NCBI RefSeq assembly: GCF_004323635.1 | Contig: NZ_CP036515.1 | Location: 372,001-436,000, forward strand | Source: Lichenihabitans psoromatis | Lineage (GTDB): Bacteria > Pseudomonadota > Alphaproteobacteria > Rhizobiales > Beijerinckiaceae | Direction of reading: 5' to 3' | DNA length: 64,000 nucleotides | Shown here: one piece after another, positions 49,174 through 57,468 of the stretch | Layout: each line of letters begins with the position of its first letter | Position numbering within the stretch: the stretch's first letter is position 1 | Position numbers and translations under genes: made by a program | Notes under the pieces: generated by a model | Told to the model about the DNA's origin: nothing | Seen by the model: the letters and a program-made list of their open reading frames with translations, nothing else | The model's database searches: none

Positions 49174-50151
49174 TTGGCCTTGGCCTGGAACATGTCGTCA
49201 ATCGAGGATGATGAAAGCTTGGCAACCCGCGCCGCCTGGCTTCATTTCATCGGCGGTTTGACGCAGGGCGAAGTCGCCACCCGCATGAACATACAAAGCG
49301 TCAAAGCCCATCGGCTCATCGCCCGCGCCAACCGCGACGGGTTGATCCGCGTGTTCATCGATGGCGAGGTGGCCGAATGTGTCGCACTCGAAGACAAGCT
49401 TCGGTCCCTGTATGGACTGGCGCTCTGCGAGGTTGCGCCGACCGTCGATCTCGATCCGTTGCCGCTCCGCTCGCTCGGCATGCTGGGCGCCCGCTTTCTC
49501 CGGGCGGCCCTGGAAAAGCGCGATGATCCGGTGATCGGCCTCGGACATGGGCGAACGCTGGCGGCCTGCATCAACCAATTGCCCCGCACCAAGGCCGGCG
49601 GCACGCGCTTTGTGTCGCTGCTCGGCGGGTTTACGCGAAAATTCGAGGCGAACCCCTTCGACGTCATCAATCGCGTCGCGGAACGCACCGACGCCGAGAC
49701 CTACGTGATGCCGTTGCCGTTCGTGCTGAACTCAGCCGAGGATCGGGCCATCCTCATGGCGCAAAAAGGCATTGAAGCGGTGTTCGACCTCGCGCGCGAG
49801 GCGTCGCTGAAATTTGTCGGCATCGGCACGACGGACGGCGGCGATGCATCGCTGACGGCCTCAGGCATGATCGAGCGCTGCGAGATGACCGCCATCAAGC
49901 AGGCCGGCGCCAGAGGTGAAATTCTTGGCCATTTCTTCGACGATCGGGGCAAGCGGGTCGAGACGGATCTGTCAGCCCGGACCATGTCGCTGTCGTTCGA
50001 GGATCTTGCGCGCGGCAAATTGGTCGCGGTGGCGGGGGGACAGGCCAAACCGGCCGCGATCCGCGCCATTCTGGCCAGTGGGCTGCTGCATGGCCTTTTG
50101 ACCGACGAACGAACGGCGCGCAGCCTCGTCGATCTCTCGCCGGACCCGTAA
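49174..50151 (+). CDS. SorC-family sugar-binding transcriptional regulator, EryD-like
   Basis: A 325-residue regulator. The N-terminal HTH is LTQGEVATRMNIQSVKAHRL; the C-terminal sugar-binding domain (phosphosugar-sensing SorC fold) has VIGLGHGRTLAACIN, SLLGGFTRKFEANPFDVI, KFVGIGTTDGG and LLTDERTA. The sequence strongly resembles EryD, the erythritol-operon repressor, in wording and length (my recollection of the family, no alignment run). The start is TTG at 49174 with GGGAG nine bases ahead; an internal ATG at 49192 has only a weak site. It precedes, in the same direction, the transporter-kinase operon across 112 bases with an inverted-repeat structure. It probably releases the operon when a phosphorylated polyol binds. 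Confidence 0.85.
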   Translation: MALAWNMSSIEDDESLATRAAWLHFIGGLTQGEVATRMNIQSVKAHRLIARANRDGLIRVFIDGEVAECVALEDKLRSLYGLALCEVAPTVDLDPLPLRSLGMLGARFLRAALEKRDDPVIGLGHGRTLAACINQLPRTKAGGTRFVSLLGGFTRKFEANPFDVINRVAERTDAETYVMPLPFVLNSAEDRAILMAQKGIEAVFDLAREASLKFVGIGTTDGGDASLTASGMIERCEMTAIKQAGARGEILGHFFDDRGKRVETDLSARTMSLSFEDLARGKLVAVAGGQAKPAAIRAILASGLLHGLLTDERTARSLVDLSPDP

Positions 50152-50208
50152 GGGTTCGGTTGCTCGTCCGGACCGGTGGTCCGGGCAGTCGTCCGGGTCA
50201 ACGAACCC
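50152..50208. promoter_or_regulatory. Nested inverted repeats between regulator and operon
   Basis: An outer pair GGGTTCG (50152-50158) with CGAACCC (50202-50208) encloses an inner hairpin CCGGACC-GGT-GGTCCGG (50168-50184). It begins directly after the regulator stop codon. It could be a structured transcript element or an operator for the downstream genes; no T run follows, so it is not a normal terminator. Confidence 0.5.
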
Positions 50209-50263
50209 TCGACGATCAAAAACAAGAAACGATTCCAAGGGTCGAACCACAAGGACGGACACC

Positions 50264-51703
50264 ATGCACGATAAAGAGAAAGATCTATTCGAGGCCTTTA
50301 CCAAGAAGCGCCTCAGCCGCCGCGAATTGATGGACCGGACGGCGAAATTGGGGATCGGCGCTGCGGCAGCTCACTCGCTGCTCGGCCTCGCCTCGACCAA
50401 CGCGATGGCGGCCGATTTCGATTGGAAAGCCAATAAGGGCAAGACGATCCGGCTGCTGCTCAACAAACATCCCTATGCCGACGCCATGATCGCCGACATT
50501 GAATCCTTCAAGACATTGACCGGCATGAACGTCACCTACGACGTGTTCCCGGAAGACGTCTATTTCGACAAGGTGGTGGCGGCCCTCTCCTCGAAATCCG
50601 ACCAGTATGATGCGTTCATGACCGGCGCCTACCAGACCTGGACCTACGGCCCCGCCGGCTGGATCGAAGATCTGAAGCCCTATATCGAGAGTGCCGACAA
50701 GACCAACCCCAACTATAGGTGGGACGATGTGCTGCCGGGCCTCCGCGCCTCGACAGCCTGGAACGGCGTCCCCGGTGCGGCGCTCGGCTCGGCGGATGCC
50801 AAGCAATGGTGCATTCCGTGGGGCTACGAGATGAACAGCCTCACCTACAATAAGAAGATGTTCGACAAGCTCGGCATGAAGCCGCCGAACAACATGGCCG
50901 AACTGATGGACGGCGCCGCCAAATTCCAGAAGGACGCAGGCGGCCCCTATGGCGTAGGCGTGCGCGGATCGCGCTCCTGGGCCACCATCCATCCGGGTTT
51001 CCTCTCGGCCTATACGAATTTCGGCCAAAAGGATTTCACGGTCACGGACGGTAAGCTCAAGGCCGCCATGAACACCAAGGAGTCCAAGGCGTTCCATGCC
51101 GATTGGGTCAAGATGATCCAGGATTCCGGCCCCAAGAACTGGTCGACCTATACCTGGTATCAGGTCGGAACCGACCTCGGCGCAGGCGCGTCGGGCATGA
51201 TCTACGACGCCGACATCCTCGGTTATTTCATGAACGGCGGCGACAATAAGGAAGCCGGCAGCCTCGGCTTCCATGCCTTTGCGCCCAACCCGGCCGCCAA
51301 GGCGCCGACCCCGAATGTGTGGATCTGGTCCCTCGCCATGTCGAGCTTCGGCAAGCAGAAGGATGCCACCTGGGCGTTCATGCAATGGGCGTCCTCGGTC
51401 GAACACGGCATGTTCGGCGCGCGGAAGATGGACTTCGTGAACCCCGTCCGCGCATCGGTCGCGGCCGACGGCGAATGGCGCACCAAGATCAATAAGAGCT
51501 ATCCCGGCTACATCGACCAGCTCGATGCCTCAGCGCCGGGTGCCAAGATCTACTTCACGGCACAGCCCTTGTTCTCCGATCTCACCACCGAATGGGCCTC
51601 GACCCTGCAGCAGATGGTGTCGAAGGAGATCCCGGTCGACGAAGGCCTCGACAAGCTCGCGGCCAGCACCGACCAGCAACTGAAGGATGCCGGGCTCGGC
51701 TAA
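50264..51703 (+). CDS. Extracellular solute-binding protein (family 1) with Tat-like signal
   Basis: A 479-residue periplasmic binding protein. The N-terminus carries a twin-arginine-type signal (KKRLSRRELMDRTAKLGIGA, hydrophobic, then NAMAADF), so it is probably folded before export. The body follows the family-1 binding fold: IRLLLNKHPYADAMIADIES, KVVAALSSKSDQYDAF, CIPWGYEMNSLTYNKKMFDK, and Trp-rich segments (WSTYTWYQVG) suited to stacking on a sugar or polyol. It starts the importer operon with two CUT1-type permeases and two ATPases, as in glycerol- or polyol-type transporters of rhizobia. The ligand cannot be told from sequence; a polyol is likely from context. Confidence 0.92.
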   Translation: MHDKEKDLFEAFTKKRLSRRELMDRTAKLGIGAAAAHSLLGLASTNAMAADFDWKANKGKTIRLLLNKHPYADAMIADIESFKTLTGMNVTYDVFPEDVYFDKVVAALSSKSDQYDAFMTGAYQTWTYGPAGWIEDLKPYIESADKTNPNYRWDDVLPGLRASTAWNGVPGAALGSADAKQWCIPWGYEMNSLTYNKKMFDKLGMKPPNNMAELMDGAAKFQKDAGGPYGVGVRGSRSWATIHPGFLSAYTNFGQKDFTVTDGKLKAAMNTKESKAFHADWVKMIQDSGPKNWSTYTWYQVGTDLGAGASGMIYDADILGYFMNGGDNKEAGSLGFHAFAPNPAAKAPTPNVWIWSLAMSSFGKQKDATWAFMQWASSVEHGMFGARKMDFVNPVRASVAADGEWRTKINKSYPGYIDQLDASAPGAKIYFTAQPLFSDLTTEWASTLQQMVSKEIPVDEGLDKLAASTDQQLKDAGLG

Positions 51704-51724
51704 GCCGGAAAGCTCCATGATCGA

Positions 51725-51751
51725 GAACGAGGGGACGCCGTCCCCTCGTTC
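51725..51751 (+). repeat. Hairpin 1 after the binding-protein gene
   Basis: GAACGAGGGGAC (51725-51736) pairs perfectly with GTCCCCTCGTTC (51740-51751) around GCC. No T run follows. It probably protects the binding-protein mRNA end or reduces downstream transcription. Confidence 0.65.
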
Positions 51752-51795
51752 CGACACTGCTCCGGGTCGGTCGCATGTGCCGCTCCTTCGACGTT

Positions 51796-51821
51796 GGTCG
51801 GCTGCGCTGAAGCAGCCGACC
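51796..51821 (+). repeat. Hairpin 2 after the binding-protein gene
   Basis: GGTCGGCTGC (51796-51805) pairs with GCAGCCGACC (51812-51821) around a 6-base loop. Together with hairpin 1 it makes a two-hairpin spacer before the first permease gene. Confidence 0.6.
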
Positions 51822-51853
51822 GCGACGCTTCGTTCATTCGCCAAGGACCCGCC

Positions 51854-52783
51854 ATGTCCACGCTCGCCGAAACCGCGCCGCCGCGCCGCAAGGGCTCCTC
51901 GCCCGCGTTCCGGCGCGCCCTTCCCTACCTGCTCAGTATGCCGGCGTTGCTCGTCTGCGTGGCCGTGCTCGTCCCCTTCGTGACGGCTGTCTATTATTCG
52001 ATGCTGCGATACAGGCTGAACCTGCCGAGCATGAAGGGCTTCATCTGGTTCGGCAATTACATCGGCTTCCTCGGCGATAGCGAGTTTTGGAACACTGTCT
52101 ATGTGTCGCTCGCCTACACGGTGCTGACCGTGGTGGTGGAGCTCCTGCTCGGCCTTGGCATCGCGTTGCTGCTCCGCAAACAAAGCCGCATCAACAACTT
52201 CATCTCGATCATGCTGCTGCTTCCGCTGATGACGGCGCCCGCCATCGCGGCGCTGATGTGGAAGCTCATGACCAACCCGAATTTCGGAGTCTTGTCCTAT
52301 CTGGTCAGCCTCGTCGGCCTGAGTGACTTCCGCTGGGCCTCGAGCCCGACGACGGCGCTCTTCACCGTCGTGCTTGTCGATACCTGGGTCTACACCCCAT
52401 TCATCATGATCCTGTTGCTGGCGGGCCTACGCTCGCTGCCGCCGCAGCCGTTCGAGGCCGCGGCGCTCGACGGTGTACCGACCAGCTTTGTGTTTTTTCG
52501 CATCACGCTGCCGATGCTAACCCCCTACATCATCACGGCGGTGCTGTTCCGGCTTCTCGACAGCATCCAGCAATTCGACATCATCTATGCCATGACGCAA
52601 GGCGGCCCAGGCAATCGGCTGATGGTCTTCCAAGTCGAGTCCTACCTGCAGTTCTTCCAATATACGAACGTCGGCAAATCGGCCGCGATGCTGATGATCC
52701 TGTGGGCCATCACCTATTTCCTGTCGAACGTCTTCATCAAGAACTGGCTGAAACTGCGCGAACGCGCTCGCGGCCACGCGTAA
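51854..52783 (+). CDS. ABC importer permease 1 (MalF-like)
   Basis: A 309-residue inner-membrane permease of the BPD_transp_1 type with about six transmembrane helices (first near residues 23-45). The EAA loop that docks on the ATPase is EAAALDGVPTSFVFFRITLP, followed by LTPYIITAVLFRLLDSIQQF. It forms the heterodimeric channel with permease 2. The start at 51854 has AAGGA seven bases before the ATG. The gene is separated from the binding-protein gene by 150 bases with two hairpins, and from permease 2 by 14 bases. Confidence 0.93.
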   Translation: MSTLAETAPPRRKGSSPAFRRALPYLLSMPALLVCVAVLVPFVTAVYYSMLRYRLNLPSMKGFIWFGNYIGFLGDSEFWNTVYVSLAYTVLTVVVELLLGLGIALLLRKQSRINNFISIMLLLPLMTAPAIAALMWKLMTNPNFGVLSYLVSLVGLSDFRWASSPTTALFTVVLVDTWVYTPFIMILLLAGLRSLPPQPFEAAALDGVPTSFVFFRITLPMLTPYIITAVLFRLLDSIQQFDIIYAMTQGGPGNRLMVFQVESYLQFFQYTNVGKSAAMLMILWAITYFLSNVFIKNWLKLRERARGHA

Positions 52784-52797
52784 GGGAGGCAAAACCT

Positions 52798-53655
52798 ATG
52801 GATCACTCATCGCCTCTCGTCCGCGTGCTCAAGAGCATCGCCCTGACTTTGATCGTGCTGTTCTTCATGTTTCCGATCGTCTGGATCTTCTTGATGTCGT
52901 TCCAGAACAACGACACGATCCTGCGTATTCCGCCGAGCCTCTTCTTCCAGCCGACGCTCGGCAATTACACCGCGCTGATCTCGGGCAAGCTGCAAAGCAG
53001 CGCCGGCACGCTCGACATTCCGTTCATGCATAATCTCCTCAACAGCGTGATCCTCTCGACCGTCTCGGTCGGCATCGCTTTGGTGCTGGGCGTGCCGGCC
53101 GCCTATGCGTTCGCGCGGTTCAAATTCATCGGCAAGGAAGATATCGCCTTCACGCTGCTGTCGTTCCGCTTCGCGCCGCCGCTTCTCGTGCTGCTGCCGC
53201 TCTCCCTGTATTTTCAGGAGATCCACCTCAGCGACACCTATATCGGTCTGATTTGGGTTTATCAGTTGATCGCTCTGCCGCTGATCCTTTGGATCGTGCG
53301 GGGCTATTTCGAAGATATCAGCCCCGATATCGAAAGTGCCTATCGCGTGTCCGGTCATAATTGGTGGCAGGCTCTGACCAAGATCGCGATCCCGCTCGCC
53401 GGCCCCGGCATCGCGGCGGCTGGGCTGCTGTCTTTCATCTTCTGTTGGAACAACTTTGTGTTCGCGCTGATCTTGGCCTCGGCCGACAAGCAGCCCGTCA
53501 CGGTGGGAGCGCTCGCCTTCGTGACCGCATCCGGCATTCAATATGGACAGATCGCGGCCGCCATCGTGCTCTCGGTCACGCCGACGTTGCTGCTGGCTCT
53601 CTACGCTCAGCGCTATCTCGTCGAAGGCTTGTCGCTCGGCGCGGTGAAAGGTTGA
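52798..53655 (+). CDS. ABC importer permease 2 (MalG-like)
   Basis: A 285-residue inner-membrane permease with about six helices (IALTLIVLFFMFPIVWIFLM first) and an EAA loop variant, ESAYRVSGHNWWQALTKIAI-PLAGPG, where Ser replaces the first Ala. RFAPPLLVLLPLSLYFQEIH and the C-terminal ALYAQRYLVEGLSLGAVKG are typical of the MalG side. The ribosome-binding site is GGGAGG, about seven bases ahead of 52798. Two bases separate its stop from the first ATPase gene, so the subunits are made together. Confidence 0.92.
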   Translation: MDHSSPLVRVLKSIALTLIVLFFMFPIVWIFLMSFQNNDTILRIPPSLFFQPTLGNYTALISGKLQSSAGTLDIPFMHNLLNSVILSTVSVGIALVLGVPAAYAFARFKFIGKEDIAFTLLSFRFAPPLLVLLPLSLYFQEIHLSDTYIGLIWVYQLIALPLILWIVRGYFEDISPDIESAYRVSGHNWWQALTKIAIPLAGPGIAAAGLLSFIFCWNNFVFALILASADKQPVTVGALAFVTASGIQYGQIAAAIVLSVTPTLLLALYAQRYLVEGLSLGAVKG

Positions 53656-53657
53656 CC

Positions 53658-54779
53658 ATGGCCCAGCTCGAACTCTCAGGCCTCACCAAGACGTTCAAGA
53701 CCGGCACAGCGGTCGATGCGGTCGCGCTCAGGGTGGATCGCGGCGAGATCGTCGCGATTTTCGGCCCCTCCGGGGCCGGCAAGACGGTTCTGCTCCGTCT
53801 GATCGCCGGCATCGAAGAGCCGGATGGCGGATCGGTTCATATCGCCGGGCGCGATGTGACGACCGACAGCCCGGAAGCGCGCGGCATCGGCATGGCGTTT
53901 CAGAATTTCGCGCTGTTCCCGCATATGTCGGCTTACGCCAATGTCGCGTCGGGCCTCACCGCGACCGACACGCCGAAAGATCAGATCTATACGCGCGTCC
54001 AGGCCATCGCCAAGATGCTCAAGATCGACCATGTGCTCGGCCACAGCCCGCGCGAGCTATCGAACGGCCAGAAGCAGCGCACCGCCTTGGCGCGCGCCCT
54101 CGTGGCCGAACCCGAACTGCTGCTGCTCGACGATCCGTTGCGGAACGTCGACGCCAAGCTGCGCTACGAAATGCGCCTCGAATTACCCAACCTGCTGCGC
54201 CGCTACAACGCGACCGCGCTCTATGTGACGCAGGACTATAAGGAGGCGATGGCGCTGGCCGACCGAATCGTCGTGATGCTGAACGGCAAAGTCGCTCAGA
54301 TCGCTGATTCGGAAGAGGTCTACAACGCCCCGGCCAGCGTCGAGATCGCGCGATTGTTCGGTGATCCGACCATCAACCTGCTCCCCTGCGAGCCGACCCG
54401 CAACGGAGCCGGCCTGACGGTCACGATCGCCAACACGCGCGTGCACATCGGCGACGGCTTCGACATGAAACCGGGGCAAGCCTGCATCTTGGGGATGCGG
54501 CCGGAGGATCTCGTGTTGCACGATGGCGCGGCCGATGACGCGATCCCAGTCGACGTTCTGGCGGTCACGCCGCTCAACGAGCGTTACGTGTTTCTCGTCA
54601 AAACGCTCGATGGCCGCGAATTGCTCGCCTCGTCGGGAGACCCTGCCAGCGCCGACCGCGCCCATGGTCGTGCCTATCTGACGATCGACCCCACGGCCGT
54701 CCTGCTGTTCGACGGCGCCAGCGGCACTCGCATGGCTCGCACAACGCCGACCGCCGCAACGGCCGGGAGGCTCCGATGA
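53658..54779 (+). CDS. ABC importer ATPase A, with substituted catalytic residues
   Basis: A 373-residue ATPase of the MalK/UgpC type with a C-terminal TOBE-like regulatory part. Walker A GPSGAGKT (residues 36-43) and Q82 in AFQNFALFP are intact. The signature is LSNGQ (134-138), Gly replaced by Asn at the third position. Walker B reads LLLLDDP, where the catalytic Glu is Asp (D159), and the H-loop reads VTQDYKEA (Q192 instead of His). Asp can sometimes substitute; loss of the His usually lowers ATPase activity. The partner ATPase B keeps both, so the pair makes one weak and one strong site. It overlaps ATPase B by ATGA. Confidence 0.92.
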   Translation: MAQLELSGLTKTFKTGTAVDAVALRVDRGEIVAIFGPSGAGKTVLLRLIAGIEEPDGGSVHIAGRDVTTDSPEARGIGMAFQNFALFPHMSAYANVASGLTATDTPKDQIYTRVQAIAKMLKIDHVLGHSPRELSNGQKQRTALARALVAEPELLLLDDPLRNVDAKLRYEMRLELPNLLRRYNATALYVTQDYKEAMALADRIVVMLNGKVAQIADSEEVYNAPASVEIARLFGDPTINLLPCEPTRNGAGLTVTIANTRVHIGDGFDMKPGQACILGMRPEDLVLHDGAADDAIPVDVLAVTPLNERYVFLVKTLDGRELLASSGDPASADRAHGRAYLTIDPTAVLLFDGASGTRMARTTPTAATAGRLR

Positions 54780-55903
54780 CCGATACCGCCCTGGCTCTGA
54801 CCGGCGTCAACAAGCTTTATCACCGGCGCGGCAAGGGGCCGGTTCACGCTGTTCGCCAACTCGACATGGATATCGCCAAAGGCGAGATTGTGGCCCTGCT
54901 TGGCTCGTCCGGCTGCGGCAAAACCTCGACGTTGCGCATGGTGGCGGGTTTCGAGGAGGTCTCGTCCGGCACAATCACCCTGGCGGGCCGGTCGATCAAT
55001 GCGTTGCCGCCAGCCAAGCGCAACGTCGCCATGGCGTTCGAGGGCTACTCGCTTTATCCGCCACTGACGGTGCGAGAGAACATCGCCTTCGCGCTGAAGA
55101 GCGCCAAGGTCTCGCGCGACGAAACCGATAAGCGCGTGGCTGAGATTGCGGCCCTGGTCGAGATCGAGTCGATTCTCGATCGCTACCCATCGTCGATCTC
55201 GGGGGGGCAACAACAACGTGCCTCGCTGGCGCGCGCGCTGGTCCGCAAGGCCGATCTCTACCTGCTCGACGAGCCCATGGGACAACTCGAGCCACAGTTG
55301 CGATCGGTTTTGCGCGGCCGCATCAAGAGCCTGCTGAACCAGAACGGGATGACCGCCATCTTCGTGACCCACGACCAGACCGAGGCCAATGCGCTGGCCG
55401 ACCGGATCGCCGTCATGGAAGGCGGCATCCTGCAGCAATTCGCCAGCCAAAAGGATCTGAAGGATCGGCCCGCCAATCTGTTCGTCGCGACCTTCATCGG
55501 AGAACCACCGATGAACGTGTTCGACGCCCATGTGGTCGAGACCGGCGGCATCGCCCGGCTCGCGATCGAAAACGGCCCCGTGCTCGACTTCGGAGGCGTG
55601 GGCCTCACACCGGCGGTTCGCGCTGCGGTCGGCCATCGGACCAAAATCGTGGTCGGCGTCCGGCCCCACAAGGTGAAGATCGGCTCGGGAGCCTTTTCGG
55701 CCAAGATCGTTTCGAACCAGTGGCTCGGCGACCAGACGCATGTGGCGGCCGAGGTGGCCGGCAAGCTGCTCGTTTCGGTGACGAGCGAGCGGGTCAGGAC
55801 CAAGCTCGGCACCGTGACGCCGTTCGGCGTTGAGGCCGCCGACCTGCATCTCTTCGATCCAGGGACCGGCCAAGCGCTGGCGCATGGGATGACGCCGGCA
55901 TGA
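54776..55903 (+). CDS. ABC importer ATPase B
   Basis: A 375-residue MalK-type ATPase. Walker A GSSGCGKT (residues 43-50), canonical signature ISGGQQQR (141-148), Walker B LYLLDEPMGQLE with the catalytic Glu (E166), and H199 in FVTHDQTEA. The Q-loop residue is Glu (E89 in MAFEGYSLYP), and the D-loop Asp is Glu (GQLEPQ). The C-terminal TOBE-like region (VVGVRPHKVKIG) is present. With ATPase A it must form a heterodimer, unlike the homodimer of most CUT1 importers. Its start overlaps the ATPase A stop and its stop overlaps the EryA-like start, both as ATGA. Confidence 0.92.
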   Translation: MTDTALALTGVNKLYHRRGKGPVHAVRQLDMDIAKGEIVALLGSSGCGKTSTLRMVAGFEEVSSGTITLAGRSINALPPAKRNVAMAFEGYSLYPPLTVRENIAFALKSAKVSRDETDKRVAEIAALVEIESILDRYPSSISGGQQQRASLARALVRKADLYLLDEPMGQLEPQLRSVLRGRIKSLLNQNGMTAIFVTHDQTEANALADRIAVMEGGILQQFASQKDLKDRPANLFVATFIGEPPMNVFDAHVVETGGIARLAIENGPVLDFGGVGLTPAVRAAVGHRTKIVVGVRPHKVKIGSGAFSAKIVSNQWLGDQTHVAAEVAGKLLVSVTSERVRTKLGTVTPFGVEAADLHLFDPGTGQALAHGMTPA

Positions 55904-57468
55904 TCCGTGATCTCCTGATCGGGATCGATGCCGGCACCTCCGTCATCAAGTCGGTCGCGTTCACGCGACGGGGCGAGCAGATCGCCTGTTTCGCGCTGCC
56001 CAACACATACGAGAGCATCGACGGCGTTGGGGCCGAGCAGGACATGGCCCGCACGTGGAGCGACACCGCCGCGACGCTGCGGGGGCTGGCCGGGCTGGTG
56101 CCCGATCTCGAGCGCCGCACGGCCGCCATCGCGGTGACGGCGCAAGGAGATGGCACGTGGCTGATCGACGACGACGGACGGCCGGTCGCGCCCGCGTGGT
56201 TATGGCTCGATGCGCGAGCGGGCGACATCGCCCAGACGATCCGGGATGCGCCAGAGGGTCGTGCGATCTTCGAGCGGACCGGATCGGGCGTGAATGCCTG
56301 CCAGCAAGGCACCCAACTCCTGTGGCTGAAGCGCCACCGGCCCGATGTGGTGGCGCGCGCCGCGACAGCGCTGCATTGTAAGGACTGGCTCTACTTCAAG
56401 CTGACCGGCGTGCGGGCCTGCGATCCATCCGAAAGCATCTTCACCTACGGCAACATGCGGACCCGTGCCGTCGACCCCGCGGTGGTGGCAGCCCTCGGCT
56501 TGACCGACGAGGCACGGCTGATCCCGCCCATCGTCGATGGCATGCGCGAGGTCGGAGAACTGACCGACGTCGCGGCGCGCGAGATCGGCTTCGAGCCCGG
56601 GCTGCCGATCGTGCTCGGCTATGTCGATGTCATCACGACCATTCTCGGCGCCGGCCTGTTCGATCCCGAGGCGCAAGCGGGCTGCACCGTCATCGGCTCG
56701 ACCGGCATGCACGCGCGGCTGGCATCCTCGATCGACGATGTCGTGCTCAACCCGGACTGCACCGGCTACACGATGGCGTTTCCGATCGCCGGAGCCTTCG
56801 CGCAACTGCAGTCCAACATGGCCTCGACCATCAACATTGACTGGTTGCTCGACCTCGCGCGCGGCGTTCTCAGCGACCATGATGTCTCGATCTCGCGGCG
56901 CGATCTTCTGGCCGGCGTCGATGCGCGCGTGCTCAGCGCCGAACCCGGAAGCCTGATCTTCCATCCCTACATCTCGGAAGCGGGGGAGCGCGGCCCGTTC
57001 GTCGACCCGACCGCACGGGCGCAATTCCTCGGCCTGTCGGTGCGGCACGGCTACAGCGACCTGATGCGTGCCGTCTTCGAGGGGCTCGCCTTCGCGGCGC
57101 GCGATTGCTACGCCGTAATGGGCGGCGTTCCGGCCGAAATCCGGGTGACCGGGGGCGCGGCGCGCAGCAAGGCCATGCGGACCATCATGGGCGGGGTGCT
57201 CGGCGCCCGGATCAGAACCAGCAGCCGCGAAGAAGCGGGCGCGGCCGGCGTCGCCATGATCGCGGCGGTCGCGCTCGGCTTCTACCCCGATCTGTCGGCC
57301 TGTGCGGAGGATTGGGTGCGCCCGCTGTTGCAACCCGCGCTCGACCCCGACCCGATCCTGGTCGACCGCTACGATCGCCTGTTCCCCGCCTATGTGGCGG
57401 GACGAAAGGCCAGCGCGCCCGTTTGGCATGCGCTGCACGAACAACGGAGAGAGCGTCATCATGGGTAA
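55900..57468 (+). CDS. eryA: FGGY-family polyol kinase, EryA (erythritol kinase)-like
   Basis: A 522-residue kinase. The N-terminal ATP/sugar motif is LIGIDAGTSVIKSVAF; others are TAQGDGTWLID, CQQGTQLLWLKRH, LHCKDWLYFKLTGVRACDPS, GYVDVITTILGAG, CTVIGSTGMHARL, NMASTINIDWLLDLA, PYISEAGERGPFVDP and the second FGGY motif RVTGGAARSKAMR. From memory these and the length fit erythritol kinase (EryA) much better than glycerol or xylulose kinases. It should phosphorylate a tetritol or similar polyol with ATP, trapping it. The symbol is used for the family, since the substrate has not been shown. Its stop lies 8 bases into the next gene. Confidence 0.75.
   Translation: MIRDLLIGIDAGTSVIKSVAFTRRGEQIACFALPNTYESIDGVGAEQDMARTWSDTAATLRGLAGLVPDLERRTAAIAVTAQGDGTWLIDDDGRPVAPAWLWLDARAGDIAQTIRDAPEGRAIFERTGSGVNACQQGTQLLWLKRHRPDVVARAATALHCKDWLYFKLTGVRACDPSESIFTYGNMRTRAVDPAVVAALGLTDEARLIPPIVDGMREVGELTDVAAREIGFEPGLPIVLGYVDVITTILGAGLFDPEAQAGCTVIGSTGMHARLASSIDDVVLNPDCTGYTMAFPIAGAFAQLQSNMASTINIDWLLDLARGVLSDHDVSISRRDLLAGVDARVLSAEPGSLIFHPYISEAGERGPFVDPTARAQFLGLSVRHGYSDLMRAVFEGLAFAARDCYAVMGGVPAEIRVTGGAARSKAMRTIMGGVLGARIRTSSREEAGAAGVAMIAAVALGFYPDLSACAEDWVRPLLQPALDPDPILVDRYDRLFPAYVAGRKASAPVWHALHEQRRERHHG

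Noticed and set aside
51725..51821. Hairpins after the binding-protein gene as full terminators
   Set aside because: No T runs; the permease and ATPase genes downstream need the same transcript.
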